This document shows, one piece after another, positions 37,361 to 46,483 of a DNA stretch of 64,000 nt. Origin of the DNA: JADKAV01 sp037045455 (GTDB taxonomy: Bacteria; Actinomycetota; Actinomycetes; S36-B12; UBA10799). Each line of letters begins with the position of its first letter. Position 1 is the first letter of the stretch. The DNA lies in the NCBI GenBank assembly GCA_037045455.1, contig JBAOIN010000009.1:62001-126000 (forward strand). The letters run 5' to 3'. The notes under the pieces are model-generated. The model did not search any database and was not told the origin of the DNA. It saw only the letters and a program-made list of their open reading frames with translations. The translations under genes and the position numbers were made by a program.

Positions 37361-38080
37361 ATGGGTCTGTATCCACTGGCGCTGCTCCCGCAGGTGACGA
37401 TCGCACAGGGTCGCGCACAATTTCCGTTGAGTCCCGGGTCGCAGCCGGAGTACGGCGCACCCGACGAGGTGATCGCGGCGTTCGTGGAGCAGGGAGCGGC
37501 GTGGGTGCACGTCCTGGACAGTGATGCCAGAGGCGGCGACACCAGCAACTTCCCGGCCCTGGCCCGGGCCACAGGCGCTCACGTGCAACTGGACGCAGGG
37601 ACCGCGAGTGCGGCATCCCTGCAGGCCGCGCTGACTGCCAAACCCAGCCGGATCGTGGTCGACCCCAGCGATCTCACTTGGGTGCAGAATGCGCTGGGCA
37701 CGCACGGCGACTTGCTGGCGGCAGCACTCGACATCCGGGCCGCCGACGTGTTCGACGTGCGCCCGACCCTGGACGAGGCCGGCTGTACGCGGTACGTGGT
37801 GCGCGATCAGGTGACTCACCAGCACTGGCGGCACGGCGACCGGCACCTGCTACGCGAGTTCTGCGAGCAGACCGACAGCGCCGTGATGGCAGACGGCGGC
37901 GTCGTCCGCCTGGACGACCTGCACGAGTTGCACGAGTTGGTCCCGGACGGCTTGGACGGCATCATTCTGAACACGCCGCTGTACGACGGCAGTTTCCTGT
38001 ATGCGGAAGCCGTCGCGGCCGGCGCCGACCGCTTCGACATGTTCTTCTGGGGCCCGCCGGACCCTAACTCGACTTGGTGA
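37361..38080 (+). CDS. HisA/PriA-like TIM-barrel protein lacking catalytic Asp residues
   Basis: 239 residues. EYGAPDEVIAAFVEQGAAWV followed by HVLDSDARGG, then VQLDAGTAS, RIVVDPS and ADGGVVRLDDL give the pattern of HisA/PriA barrels. In true enzymes the first strand ends in AVD with the catalytic base; here it reads LLPQVTIAQG, so that Asp is absent, and the second strand pair (usually TDVSRDGT) reads RDQVTHQHW. Probably a paralogue with another activity or none. Leaderless start: TAGGCT (37349-37354) ends 6 nt before the ATG. Its 3' end overlaps the convergent cyclase gene by 17 bp. Confidence 0.6.
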   Translation: MGLYPLALLPQVTIAQGRAQFPLSPGSQPEYGAPDEVIAAFVEQGAAWVHVLDSDARGGDTSNFPALARATGAHVQLDAGTASAASLQAALTAKPSRIVVDPSDLTWVQNALGTHGDLLAAALDIRAADVFDVRPTLDEAGCTRYVVRDQVTHQHWRHGDRHLLREFCEQTDSAVMADGGVVRLDDLHELHELVPDGLDGIILNTPLYDGSFLYAEAVAAGADRFDMFFWGPPDPNSTW

Positions 38081-39677
38081 CACTGGCGTAGGCCACGACT
38101 TGGTCTCGCCCGGCGGCTTTGGCTTGATAAAGCGCGACGTCGGCCTTACGCCGCAGCTCGCTCGGGGTGTCGGCGTCTTGCGGATAACTGGCTACGCCGG
38201 CTGACAGCGTGACGTTGACGTACTGGTGGTCCGAGGCGATGGGAATCAGCCGCGCGAAGGCGACCCGGATCTCCTCGGCGCGCTTGCGGGCGACCTCCTG
38301 CGACGCCGCCGGCATGATGAGGAGGAACTCCTCACCGCCGTAACGGCAGGCAACGTCGCCCGGGCGTACCTTGGTGCGGATGAGGTCCCCGAACCAGCGC
38401 AGCACCCGGTCGCCCGCGGCATGTCCGTGCTCGTCGTTGAGTGCCTTGAAGTGGTCCAGGTCGATCATCACCAGGCTCAACGGCTCTCCGTCCCGGCGCG
38501 CCCGCTCCAGCTCACGACCCAGCGTCTCCTCCATGTAGCGGCGGTTGAACAGGCCCGTGAGCGCGTCGCGCAGCGCCTGCTCACGCAGCCCTTCCTGCAG
38601 CGTCTGGATCGTCTGCAGTTGGGTGGTCAGCCTGATGTTCGCCTCGCGCAACTGCCGCTCCGACATGCGCAGTGCAGTGACGTCGCGCAGGACCAGTACC
38701 TGGCCGCGCAACCGCCCTCGTTCGTCGCGGACCTGCCCGCGGCTGATGTCCAGGAAGCGTCGATGCGGGCGCAGGATCTTCACCTGCGGCTCGGCGTCGT
38801 CGCCCTCGATCGCGTCCATGAGATCCGGCCAGTCCGCCAGCATTTCCGCGGCAGGCTGTCCCACTACCGGCCCGGGCAACACGAACCACTGTGTGAACGT
38901 CTCGTTCACCAAGGCGATCCGGCCTTCCGCGTCGAGCACCAGCACGGCGTCCTGCAGGTTCTGCAGGACCGTGGCCTGCGCGATCGGGACGACCACTAGC
39001 AGACCCTGTTGCAACAGGCTCCATGCCAACCCGATCGATGCGATGGCGAACAGGATCGGGGTCGGATCCATCCCCGGGATGGGACTGAGCCCGAGCACAT
39101 AAGCCAGCGATCCGAGCACCGGAAGGCTGGCCGACCACAGGACCGTCCAGAACTGGCCGCGATAGCCGCGGTCGTGACGACCGATAGCCAGAATCACGAC
39201 GACGACAGCCGCCACGATCAGCACATAGGCGTAGGCGATCATCACCCAGAACGCAGGACCGTGCAGGTACAGCAGCGCATTGTCGGGCTCAGGTTCGAAG
39301 CCGGTCCACAGCTGGTGGTGCCACCCGTTGGTGAACGCTGCCAGCACACTGAGCGCCGGGATGATCCACAACAGCCAGCGCGGCCGCGGCAACCACGAGT
39401 CGCTTTGTGTGTACTCCACGCAGAACAAGAAGAAGAAGACCGGGACGGCAACGGAACCGAAGTAGCTGAAAGCGCTCAAAGTGACCTTGGTGTCGACGTC
39501 AACGGCTGCCTGTTCCAAGCCGGTGAGCACCGTCCACACGAGCATCGCGAGCAACAGACCGGTGAGTGGCCCGCCACCCACGGCCGCACGCCGCGGCCAC
39601 ACCATCGCGAGCGTGGCCAGCATGCTCGCCGCCGCGACGAGCAGTGCGACGGAGCCCGCGGTGATGGTCCATTCCAC
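38064..39677 (-). CDS. membrane diguanylate cyclase (7TM-PAS-GGDEF)
   Basis: About 538 residues. Residues 1-225 hold seven helices like the histidine-kinase N-terminal 7TM sensor, about 235-345 a PAS domain (VLDAEGRIALVNETFTQWF), a short coiled coil, then GGDEF from about 370 with intact YGGEEF (447-451), RDALTGLFNRRYM and the DLDHFKALND metal site. Start GTG 39677 was preferred to an upstream ATG at 39803 because GTAATT ends 6 nt before it and the longer reading would begin inside a palindromic repeat. Confidence 0.82.
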   Translation of the reverse strand: MEWTITAGSVALLVAAASMLATLAMVWPRRAAVGGGPLTGLLLAMLVWTVLTGLEQAAVDVDTKVTLSAFSYFGSVAVPVFFFLFCVEYTQSDSWLPRPRWLLWIIPALSVLAAFTNGWHHQLWTGFEPEPDNALLYLHGPAFWVMIAYAYVLIVAAVVVVILAIGRHDRGYRGQFWTVLWSASLPVLGSLAYVLGLSPIPGMDPTPILFAIASIGLAWSLLQQGLLVVVPIAQATVLQNLQDAVLVLDAEGRIALVNETFTQWFVLPGPVVGQPAAEMLADWPDLMDAIEGDDAEPQVKILRPHRRFLDISRGQVRDERGRLRGQVLVLRDVTALRMSERQLREANIRLTTQLQTIQTLQEGLREQALRDALTGLFNRRYMEETLGRELERARRDGEPLSLVMIDLDHFKALNDEHGHAAGDRVLRWFGDLIRTKVRPGDVACRYGGEEFLLIMPAASQEVARKRAEEIRVAFARLIPIASDHQYVNVTLSAGVASYPQDADTPSELRRKADVALYQAKAAGRDQVVAYASVTKSS

Positions 39678-39782
39678 AAGGTCAATTACGGCCGATTCAG
39701 CGATGATCTTGAGGTTTCTTGCCGAATCTTGAGCAATTTGCGCCAGCCCGGATCGGTCAGTCTTTGGGCCCCGGGACGGCCG

Positions 39783-39870
39783 ATCCGTGAGCATTTCGGG
39801 CATCCGTTAGCACCGCGGGCGGCGTTTTGGCGCCTCGCATGCTCACCGATGCCCTGCAGTGCTCACGGAT
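39783..39870. repeat. double-palindrome intergenic repeat, copy 3 (family C)
   Basis: ATCCGTGAGCAT and inner GGGCATCCGTTAGC pair with GCTCACCGATGCCC and GTGCTCACGGAT. Located between two co-directional minus-strand genes. Confidence 0.7.
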
Positions 39871-39895
39871 GGCGACGACTGAACGAACCGACAAC

Positions 39896-41467
39896 TCACC
39901 GACTGGCTGCCGCCGGGGTTTGCTCATCAGCCCTCGCATACTCAGCCAGATCGGCCGCCTCGCCCGCCTTGCCCGGATACCAGAACCACGTCACGAGCGC
40001 GCCAACGACCATCGCCAGGATCCCCGCCGCGTAGGCCCAGTTGGCACCGTGCAGGAAGGCCGCACGCGCCGCGGACTGGATCGCATCGCTGTATTGCGGG
40101 TACTGCCTGGCCACGGACTCGGCACCTGCGAACGACTTCTCCAACTGCGTCTGCACGGTGTCGTTGATTTGGTTGGCATTGGGCGCGCCGGCGATGGCCG
40201 CGCCCATGGCAGAGGCGTATCCCACTGTGAGCAGCACACCCAGCACGGACTGCATGACCGCGCCGCCGAGGTCGCGCTGCAGATCCGCGGTTCCACTGGC
40301 CATACCGGCCCGGTGCACGGGAACCGACGCGGTCAGCGAGTGGGAGGCCGGCGTCCCGGCGAAGCCCACGCCCAGACCGATCAGCACGTAGGCCAGCGCG
40401 ATCGCCCAGTACGCGGTCTGTTCACCCCACAGCAGAAGCATGGTGACAAAACCTGCGGCGATGCAGGCGAAGCCGATGAGTAACGTGTTCCGCGATCCCG
40501 ACCGCACCACCAACCGCGCCGAAAGCCCTGCCACGAGCACCATTGCGACGCTGCTGGGGAGCACAGCGGCACCTGCGGCCAGCGTGGTGTAGTGCAGCAC
40601 GTTCTGCAGGAACTGCTGGCCGATGTACATGGTGCCCATCAGCGTCCCGAACACAATGATGCCGGCTACGGCCGCGACCCAGAACAGCCGCCGGGAGGCG
40701 ATGGTGAGGTCGTACAGCGGGTTGCTCGCCCGCTGCTGCCGGCGCACGAAGAGCAGTGCAGTCACCAGGGTCAGGGCACCGAAGGCTGCGGCTAGCGGAA
40801 GGCCACCGGTCGTAGGCGCGAAGTTGATCGCGAGCACCAGCCCCGCGATCAGGACCACGGACAGCACGCCGCCGAGGTTGTCGACCGATTCGGTGGTCTC
40901 GTTGACATGCGCCGGGATCAGTCGCCACGCCAGCAGCCAGGCGATCGCCGCCAGCGGCACTGTGATCAGGAAGACCGACCCCCACCAGAAGTTCTCCAGC
41001 AGCCAGCCCGCGACCAGGGGCGCGAGCACCATGGCGCCACTGCCCAGCGCGGACCATTTGGCGATAGCCGCCGTGCGTTTGGGCCCATCCGGCCACAGGG
41101 CGGTGATCAGTGCCAGCGTCGTCGGGTACGCCATCCCCGCGCAGATCCCGCCGAAGACCCGCGCCAGGATCAGCACACTCTCGGTCCACGCGAAGGCCGC
41201 GAGTAACGCGGCCGGGATCGATAGCCCCGTCCCGACGAGCAACAAGAGTTTGCGGCCGTAGCGGTCGCCCACGGCCCCCAGGTAGAGCACGGATGCGGCC
41301 AGCCCCAGGGAGAAGCCCACGGCGATCATGTTCAGTGACGTCTGGCTGGCGTCGAACGCATCGCCGATCGAGGGTAGGGCCACGTTCGCGACGGCGAGGT
41401 TCAGGTTCGCAACGGCCGCGACCAGGATGAGGGTGGCCAGCACGACGGGTGCCCGCTTCGGTTCCAC
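39896..41467 (-). CDS. MFS drug transporter, DHA2 (14-helix) type
   Basis: 523 residues with about 14 membrane helices. Motif A reads LGAVGDRYGRKLLLLVG, motif C-like GLGVGFAGTPA; VANVALPSIGDAFDASQTS near the start is typical of DHA2 proteins such as QacA, which export drugs by proton antiport. Start GTG (VEPKRAPVVL); CATGGT ends 6 nt upstream. A perfect 15-bp palindrome lies 71 bp upstream and may be its operator. Confidence 0.85.
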   Translation of the reverse strand: MEPKRAPVVLATLILVAAVANLNLAVANVALPSIGDAFDASQTSLNMIAVGFSLGLAASVLYLGAVGDRYGRKLLLLVGTGLSIPAALLAAFAWTESVLILARVFGGICAGMAYPTTLALITALWPDGPKRTAAIAKWSALGSGAMVLAPLVAGWLLENFWWGSVFLITVPLAAIAWLLAWRLIPAHVNETTESVDNLGGVLSVVLIAGLVLAINFAPTTGGLPLAAAFGALTLVTALLFVRRQQRASNPLYDLTIASRRLFWVAAVAGIIVFGTLMGTMYIGQQFLQNVLHYTTLAAGAAVLPSSVAMVLVAGLSARLVVRSGSRNTLLIGFACIAAGFVTMLLLWGEQTAYWAIALAYVLIGLGVGFAGTPASHSLTASVPVHRAGMASGTADLQRDLGGAVMQSVLGVLLTVGYASAMGAAIAGAPNANQINDTVQTQLEKSFAGAESVARQYPQYSDAIQSAARAAFLHGANWAYAAGILAMVVGALVTWFWYPGKAGEAADLAEYARADEQTPAAASR

Positions 41468-41537
41468 GTGATCACCATGTCAGGCAGCCGGCGCGTGAAG
41501 CAGCGCGGCGCGGTTCGAGTCCAATGCCCGCGGAGTT

Positions 41538-41592
41538 CACCGTTTGAACAATCGTGCACCGTTCGGATGGGTGCAGAATTGTTCAAACGGTG
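41538..41592. promoter_or_regulatory. long perfect palindrome between the DHA2 transporter and DUF427 genes
   Basis: CACCGTTTGAACAAT (41538-41552) and ATTGTTCAAACGGTG (41578-41592) are perfect arms; inside, TGCACC (41555-41560) pairs with GGTGCA (41570-41575). It could be the terminator of the DUF427 gene, the operator of the transporter, or a member of the repeat families here. AT-rich TTTGAACAAT half-sites favour protein binding. Confidence 0.5.
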
Positions 41593-41624
41593 CAATCGAG
41601 CAGGCGCGTGGCTGATGGCTCAAT

Positions 41625-42122
41625 TCACCACCACTCGGTACCGGGCGCCCCCTTGTACGGCCCGACGATGCGTGATGTCGGCCAGTCGCCATAGAACGGG
41701 CTGGCCAGTGGGGTGACGGCCTCCCCCGCCACCTCGCAGAGATCCAGACGCTGCGGGTAGAAGCAGACCGCGTTGGTGAGCAGGTCGTAGTCGGGTGTGG
41801 GACGCGCGTACCACCAGCAGGCCTGCCGTACCGGTGCGGCAGTGGGCAGGAGCAGATCTGCGTAGCTGGCAGCACCCTTGTACTCGCAGACCGTCCGGTA
41901 GGGCACTTCGAGCAGATGGCTCCAGTCCACGTCCGGTGCCGGGATGTAGTACGCGGGAGCGTGGGCGGTCTCCAGGACCCGAAACGCCCGCTTGCTCTCG
42001 GCGATCACCTGCCCGGCATGCACCACGCGCACGAGCTCGTCACTGGGCTCGATCGCCGGCGGCCGCGGGTAGTCCCAGACGGACTCCTGCCCAGGGCCGA
42101 CCGGCTGGCGTGGCGGACGCAT
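41625..42122 (-). CDS. DUF427 family protein
   Basis: 165 residues. Two related beta halves are visible: VWDYPRPPAIEP...VRVVHAGQVIAESKRA and YYIPAPDVDWSHL, then EYKGAASYADLL and FYPQRLDLCEVAG, the hallmarks of DUF427 (two-repeat beta-tent fold); function unknown. ATG 42122 is supported by CAGTCT (42129-42134), 6 nt upstream. Divergent from the exporter-like gene with 77 bp between starts. Confidence 0.85.
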   Translation of the reverse strand: MRPPRQPVGPGQESVWDYPRPPAIEPSDELVRVVHAGQVIAESKRAFRVLETAHAPAYYIPAPDVDWSHLLEVPYRTVCEYKGAASYADLLLPTAAPVRQACWWYARPTPDYDLLTNAVCFYPQRLDLCEVAGEAVTPLASPFYGDWPTSRIVGPYKGAPGTEWW

Positions 42123-42199
42123 GGAGACAGACTGCAACCGATTCCCGCCTGAGCGCAATTCCAACCCTGCCTGGTCGCGCCAGGATACTGTCAGCCCTC

Positions 42200-42868
42200 G
42201 TGGGAGGACTTCTGGTAGCGGTCATGCCGTTGGCGCTCGCGTCGGCCATTACCCCCACGCTCTTCGCGCTGCAGGTCCTCGTGGTGTCAGGGCCGCGCTG
42301 GCGGCCTCGGGCCACTGCCGTCGCGGTCGGGGCGGCGGGCGTGTTCCTCGCCTACTTCGCACTGGTGTTGGCGGGATTCAGTCAGCTACCCGACGCGGGC
42401 AGCGGGCAGCATGACCGCTGGCACTACCTCGTGGCTGTGGCCAGCGGTGCGGTTCTCGTGCCCATCGGGATCTGGATGCTGCGTCCGCATCCACACGCCG
42501 ACGCCGCCATGGAACGCAAGGTGACCGGTTACGCAGAGCACGCCAATCCCTGGGTGTTCCTCGGGATCTCTGCCTACATGAGCGTGACCGACTTCTCCTC
42601 GTTGCTGGTCGTCGTGCCCGCTCTGCACGAGGTGACGAACTCCGCGGTGGCGGTCCTGGGCAAGGCGGCGGTGGTCGTGTTCCTATTCGTCTGCATCTTG
42701 CTGCCCGTCCTTGTGCCGCCGGCGGCCGTAGTGCTGGGCGGGACCTCGGCCGTCGGACGGTTGCGGCGCATCTACGACGTCTTCATGGGACATCAGATGC
42801 AGGTCATGGGCGCGGTCGCGCTCGGCGTCGGCGTCGTCCTGCTCTGGCGCGGACTCCGCGGGATCTGA
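42200..42868 (+). CDS. six-helix membrane protein, GAP/LysE-like, paralogue of 31800
   Basis: 222 residues and six helices: VGGLLVAVMPLALASAITPT, LVVSGPRWRPRATAVAVG, LVPIGIWMLRP and a central loop with MERKVTGYAEHANPW. Same layout as the protein at 31800 (GAP/Sap-like transporters). GTG start: TACTGT (42186-42191) ends 8 nt before. Its last 186 bp are overlapped by the antisense gene at 42683-43096. Confidence 0.65.
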   Translation: MGGLLVAVMPLALASAITPTLFALQVLVVSGPRWRPRATAVAVGAAGVFLAYFALVLAGFSQLPDAGSGQHDRWHYLVAVASGAVLVPIGIWMLRPHPHADAAMERKVTGYAEHANPWVFLGISAYMSVTDFSSLLVVVPALHEVTNSAVAVLGKAAVVVFLFVCILLPVLVPPAAVVLGGTSAVGRLRRIYDVFMGHQMQVMGAVALGVGVVLLWRGLRGI

Positions 42869-43096
42869 CGATTCGGCGGTCCGGCGGGTCACCCGCTGCC
42901 GGTTGATCTCCTCCACCACCACTGTGCGGCCCGGTTCCAGGAACTCGGTGACTGCTCCGAACGCAGCCGCGCTCGCGCTACCGCTGGTCGGCTTGCGCTT
43001 GCGGTAGTACAACCAGCCGGCCCGTTCGGCCGCCAGCAACAGCCGGTCCAGCACCAGGAGCACCAACAGCGCAGCAGCGATCCAGGTCAACGCCAT
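42683..43096 (-). CDS. small membrane protein, DUF6191-like
   Basis: 137 residues. One membrane helix (LTWIAAALLVLLVLDRLLLA), then GWLYYRKRKP and SASAAAFGAVTEFLEPGR, which resembles the actinobacterial DUF6191 family; the remaining 60 residues are acidic and low in complexity and overlap the convergent exporter-like gene. The conserved part ends near 42870, so the true stop may have been lost to a sequence error. Start overlaps the glycerate kinase stop by 10 bp (co-translation). Confidence 0.5.
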   Translation of the reverse strand: MALTWIAAALLVLLVLDRLLLAAERAGWLYYRKRKPTSGSASAAAFGAVTEFLEPGRTVVVEEINRQRVTRRTAESSDPAESAPEQDDADAERDRAHDLHLMSHEDVVDAPQPSDGRGPAQHYGRRRHKDGQQDADE

Positions 43097-44041
43097 GCGC
43101 TACCCACCTCCCTCGCCAGGTCAGCCAGGGATCCTGTCGGGTCACTGAATGCCCGGTCCCCGGCGAAGTCCAGCAGGGAGTAGGCGGGCACTTCGTCGGT
43201 CGCCACCTGACCTGCCAGGACGACGAGTTCCCGCGAAACCTCGCGCACCCCGCTGAGCACCTTGCCGTGCAGCGACTGCCAATCCACCTTGCCCTCGCCG
43301 GTGATGACCAGGTCCGCAGCGGCGCAGGCTTCGCGCAGGCCCACCGCCTCTGCGACCAGGTCAATCCCGCTCACACGACGGCCGCCGAGCAGCATGAGGC
43401 CGAAGCCCAGACCCCCGGCCGCGCCTGCGCCCGGAGCCGCTGCCAGGACCGGATCCTGAGCCGCCCAGTCCGCCATCCGCTGCTCCAGAGCCGGCAGATC
43501 CTGCTCCCGAGCGCCCTTCTGCCGGGCGAAGCCGTAGGTCGCACCGGTGGGACCGAGCAACGGGCAGTCGACATCCGTGGCGATGAGCAGTCCGGGCACT
43601 TGGCGGGCGAGCGCTTCGACCGCACCCCGGCCGCCGTCATTGGTCGCCGATCCTCCGAGCCCGACGACGACCGGGAAGCGCATGGCATCGGCGATGAGCT
43701 CGCCGACACCGTAGGAACTGGTCACCCACGGATCCCGCTCCTGCGGCTCCAACACCGCCAGCCCGTTGGCCTGGGCGGCTTCCACGTAGGCAGTGCCCGC
43801 AACCTCCAGCCAATCCGCGGCTTTCGGCCGGCCGAGCGGATCCTGCACGCGGACCTCGTGCAGAACGCCGCCGAGGTTGGCGTGCAAGCACCTCCACGAA
43901 ACCCGGGCCGCCGTCAGCCAGCGGCAGGCAGCGGACCTCGTCATGCGGGCGGGCCCGCAGCCAGCCCGCCCGGATCGCCGCAGCGGCTTCTAGCGCGGTG
44001 AGCGTGCCGGCGAACTTGTCCGGACACACCACCACGCGCAT
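43087..44041 (-). CDS. glycerate kinase, one frameshift
   Basis: About 317 residues of the bacterial glycerate kinase family (GlxK/GarK): MRVVVCPDKFAGTLTALEAA at the start, LPLADGGPGFVEVL, VVGLGGSATNDGGRGAVEAL (ATP/glycerate site), GAAGGLGFGLMLLGG and DLVITGEGKVDWQSLHGK. An extra G near 43889 separates GFVEVL from HANLGGVLHEVRVQDPLG. It phosphorylates D-glycerate, feeding 2- or 3-phosphoglycerate to glycolysis or serine synthesis. Leaderless start: TAGCCT (44049-44054) ends 7 nt upstream. Confidence 0.85.
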
Positions 44042-44100
44042 GTGGCTGAGGCTAGTGCCCGCAGTTGTGAGAGTCCGGCGCAGACGCTAACCCCTGCCGG

Positions 44101-44585
44101 TTATGCCCCCAGCGCCGCCTCGATGTCGGCGACCATTTTGGTCGGACTGTCCTTGGGGCTGAACCGCTTGATGATCTCACCGTCGCGGCCGATCAGGAAC
44201 TTCGTGAAGTTCCACTTGATGGCCTTGGAGCCCATGAAGCCGGGCGCTTGCTCGGTCAGCCACACGAACAGCGGGTCGGCGTCCGAGCCGTTGACGTCGA
44301 TCTTGTCCATGATCGGGAAGGTCACGCCGTAGTTCAGCCGGCAGAACTCCTCGGCCTCGTCAGCAGTGCCGGGTTCCTGGTTGGCGAACTGGCCGCAAGG
44401 GAAAGCCGAGGATCGATCACGCCCTGGTCCTTGTAGTCCTGGTACAGGCGCTCGAGATCGTCGAACTGCGGGGTCAATCCGCACTTGCTGGCGGTGTTCA
44501 CGATGATCAGCACCTGGCCGCGGTAATCCGCGAGGTCAACGAGCGAACCGTCGCGTGCGGACACCTTGAAGTCGTAGACAGTCAT
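44101..44585 (-). CDS. glutathione peroxidase family thiol peroxidase, frameshifted
   Basis: About 160 residues: LIIVNTASKCGLTPQFDDLE holds the catalytic Cys, FPCGQFANQEPGT the Gln region and KWNFTKFLIGRDG the Trp-Asn. Between DQGVI and GFPCGQF the sequence has a duplicated GATC and one extra T (about 44403-44424), which break the frame. In actinobacteria such enzymes usually use thioredoxin rather than glutathione. Third peroxide-removing enzyme of the window. Confidence 0.85.
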
Positions 44586-44622
44586 GTCCCCATTGTCCGC
44601 GAGGACCTGGCTGCCCGCACAA

Positions 44623-45432
44623 TCAGCCGGTGCTGACGACTCCGTCACAACTGGCGGATGCCTTCTCCATCTCCTTGACGACGTCATCCATGACTTGCGA
44701 GGGATCGTCGGCGTCGTAGATCACGCGCATGCCGCTGGCGATCACTTGCGCGCACTTTGTGGCGAGTTCGGCCTTGGACTGGGCGGCCTGCAGCTGGTCC
44801 TTGGCGGTGGCTGCCTTGGCCTGTGCGTCCTGACGAGCCTGGTTGTACTGCTTCTCCAGATCGTCGAGTTGTGCGGTCTGGTTCTGCAGGTCCTTCTTCT
44901 TGGTCTGGTAGCGCTCCTCGACCTTCTGGTACTGGGCCTTGGCGGCGTCCAATTGCTGCTGCAGGGCCTCGTCCTGCTTCTTGCCCTCGTCGATCTGGGC
45001 TTGCAGTGAGGCGATGTCCGCTTGACTGGTTTGAGCGGCGTTCTGGGCGTCGCTCTTCTGCGTGAAGCCCCATGCCGCGGCCCCGATGGCCAGCGCCGCG
45101 GCAACCACGGTCGCGAGCATCCAGGGCATCGCCGACTTCCCCTTGGCCGCCGGCTCCTCCTCGGTTACCGGCTGCTGGGGCATGCCTGGCGGCGGGCCTT
45201 GCTGCGCGTAGGGTCCCTGCGGCGGCATTCCCGGCGGTCGCTGGCCAGGCGGAGGACCTTGCGGCGGCGCGAAGCCCCCCGGTGGCAGTCCACCGGAGGG
45301 ACCGGGTCGGGGCTGGGGTGGCTGAGGTTGGGACTGTGGTGGCTGTGGCTGCACGGGCTGCGAAGGAAAAGGCGGCCCTTGCGGAGGCATCCCTCCTGGC
45401 GGACCGAATGTACCGCCGTTCTCCTCGGACAT
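44623..45432 (-). CDS. proline-rich single-pass membrane protein with coiled coil
   Basis: 269 residues. Residues 1-105 are rich in Pro, Gly and Gln (cytosolic, disordered), one helix follows (MPWMLATVVAAALAIGAAAW), then a long outer coiled coil (about 130-225: DIASLQAQIDEGKKQDEALQ and similar heptads) and a small end domain with two Cys (ATKCAQVIASG, ASASCDGVV) that could form a disulfide. No family recognised; layout resembles actinobacterial envelope or division-associated proteins. GGGAG precedes the ATG at 45432. Confidence 0.65.
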   Translation of the reverse strand: MSEENGGTFGPPGGMPPQGPPFPSQPVQPQPPQSQPQPPQPRPGPSGGLPPGGFAPPQGPPPGQRPPGMPPQGPYAQQGPPPGMPQQPVTEEEPAAKGKSAMPWMLATVVAAALAIGAAAWGFTQKSDAQNAAQTSQADIASLQAQIDEGKKQDEALQQQLDAAKAQYQKVEERYQTKKKDLQNQTAQLDDLEKQYNQARQDAQAKAATAKDQLQAAQSKAELATKCAQVIASGMRVIYDADDPSQVMDDVVKEMEKASASCDGVVSTG

Positions 45433-45549
45433 GATCTCTCCCTTCACCCGTGCGCCAACGCTACTGCTGCCTGACCTCCGCACCCGGGCACGACACTCGA
45501 ACCCGCAGGCAGGGGGTGCAGAAGTACATCGGCACATACAGTCGCCAAT

Positions 45550-46483
45550 GTGAAAGCAATCGTGGTGTCACAGCCGGGCGGACCGGACGTCATGACTGTC
45601 GCAGAGGTGCCGGCGCCGCTGCCTGCCGACGACGAGGTCCTGGTGCAGGTCGCTGCGGCCGGGGTGAACCGGGCCGATCTGCTGCAGAGGCAGGGGTTCT
45701 ACCCGCCCCCACCGGGGGCCAGCGAGATCCTCGGGTTGGAGGTCTCCGGCCACGCGGACGGCCAGCCGGTATGTGCCTTGCTCAGTGGCGGGGGTTACGC
45801 CGAGCAGGTGGCCGTCCCACGCGGGCAGGTGATGCCAGCGCCGCCGGGCGTCGAACTGGTGAATGCAGCGGGCATCCCGGAGGTCGCCTGCACCGTCTAC
45901 TCCAACCTCGCCATGGTGGCGGGTCTGCGCCCCAGCGAGTGGTTACTGATCCACGGCGGCGGATCGGGCATCGGCACGTTCGCCATCCAGTGGGCGCGCG
46001 CGATCGGGGCCCACGTGGCGGTCACCGCGGGCAGCTCGGAGAAGCTCGCCCGATGTGCCGAACTGGGCGCCGAAGTGCTCATCAACTACCGGGAGCAGGA
46101 TTTCGTCGAGGCGCTCCCGCAACCGGTGGACGTCATTCTCGACGTGATGGGGGCGAAGTACCTCGACGCGAACGTCCGGGCGCTTGGCCCGGCGCGGCCG
46201 GCTGGTGGTGATCGGCCTGCAGGGCGGGGTCACGGCCGATCTCAACCTGGGCCTGCTGCTCGGCAAGAGCGCCAGTGTGACGGCTACCGCGCTGCGGTCA
46301 CGACCGGCGCCTGAGAAGGCGGCGATCTGCGCGGAAGTCGTGGCGAATGTCTGGCCGCTGTACGCGAGCGGCGCGATCCGGCCGGTGATCGACCGGGTTC
46401 TGCCGCTTGGCAGCAGGCGGCCGCATGCCCACCAGGCACTGGCGGATTCAGCGCATGTGGGCAAGGTGCTGTTGAGCGTGTGA
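45550..46483 (+). CDS. quinone oxidoreductase, PIG3-like MDR, one frameshift
   Basis: About 311 residues: VAAAGVNRADLLQRQGFYPP is the hallmark of the PIG3/TP53I3 branch, followed by ILGLEVSG, the NADPH loop WLLIHGGGSGIGTFAIQWA and VDVILDVMGAKYLD. One extra base near 46183 shifts to LARRGRLVVIGLQGG; the end AHQALADSAHVGKVLLSV is normal. Leaderless start: TACAGT (45537-45542) ends 7 nt before the GTG. Confidence 0.85.

Noticed and set aside
44623..45432. Possible S-layer or tape-measure role for the coiled-coil protein
   Set aside because: Only low-complexity and coiled-coil features are visible, which do not support a specific function.
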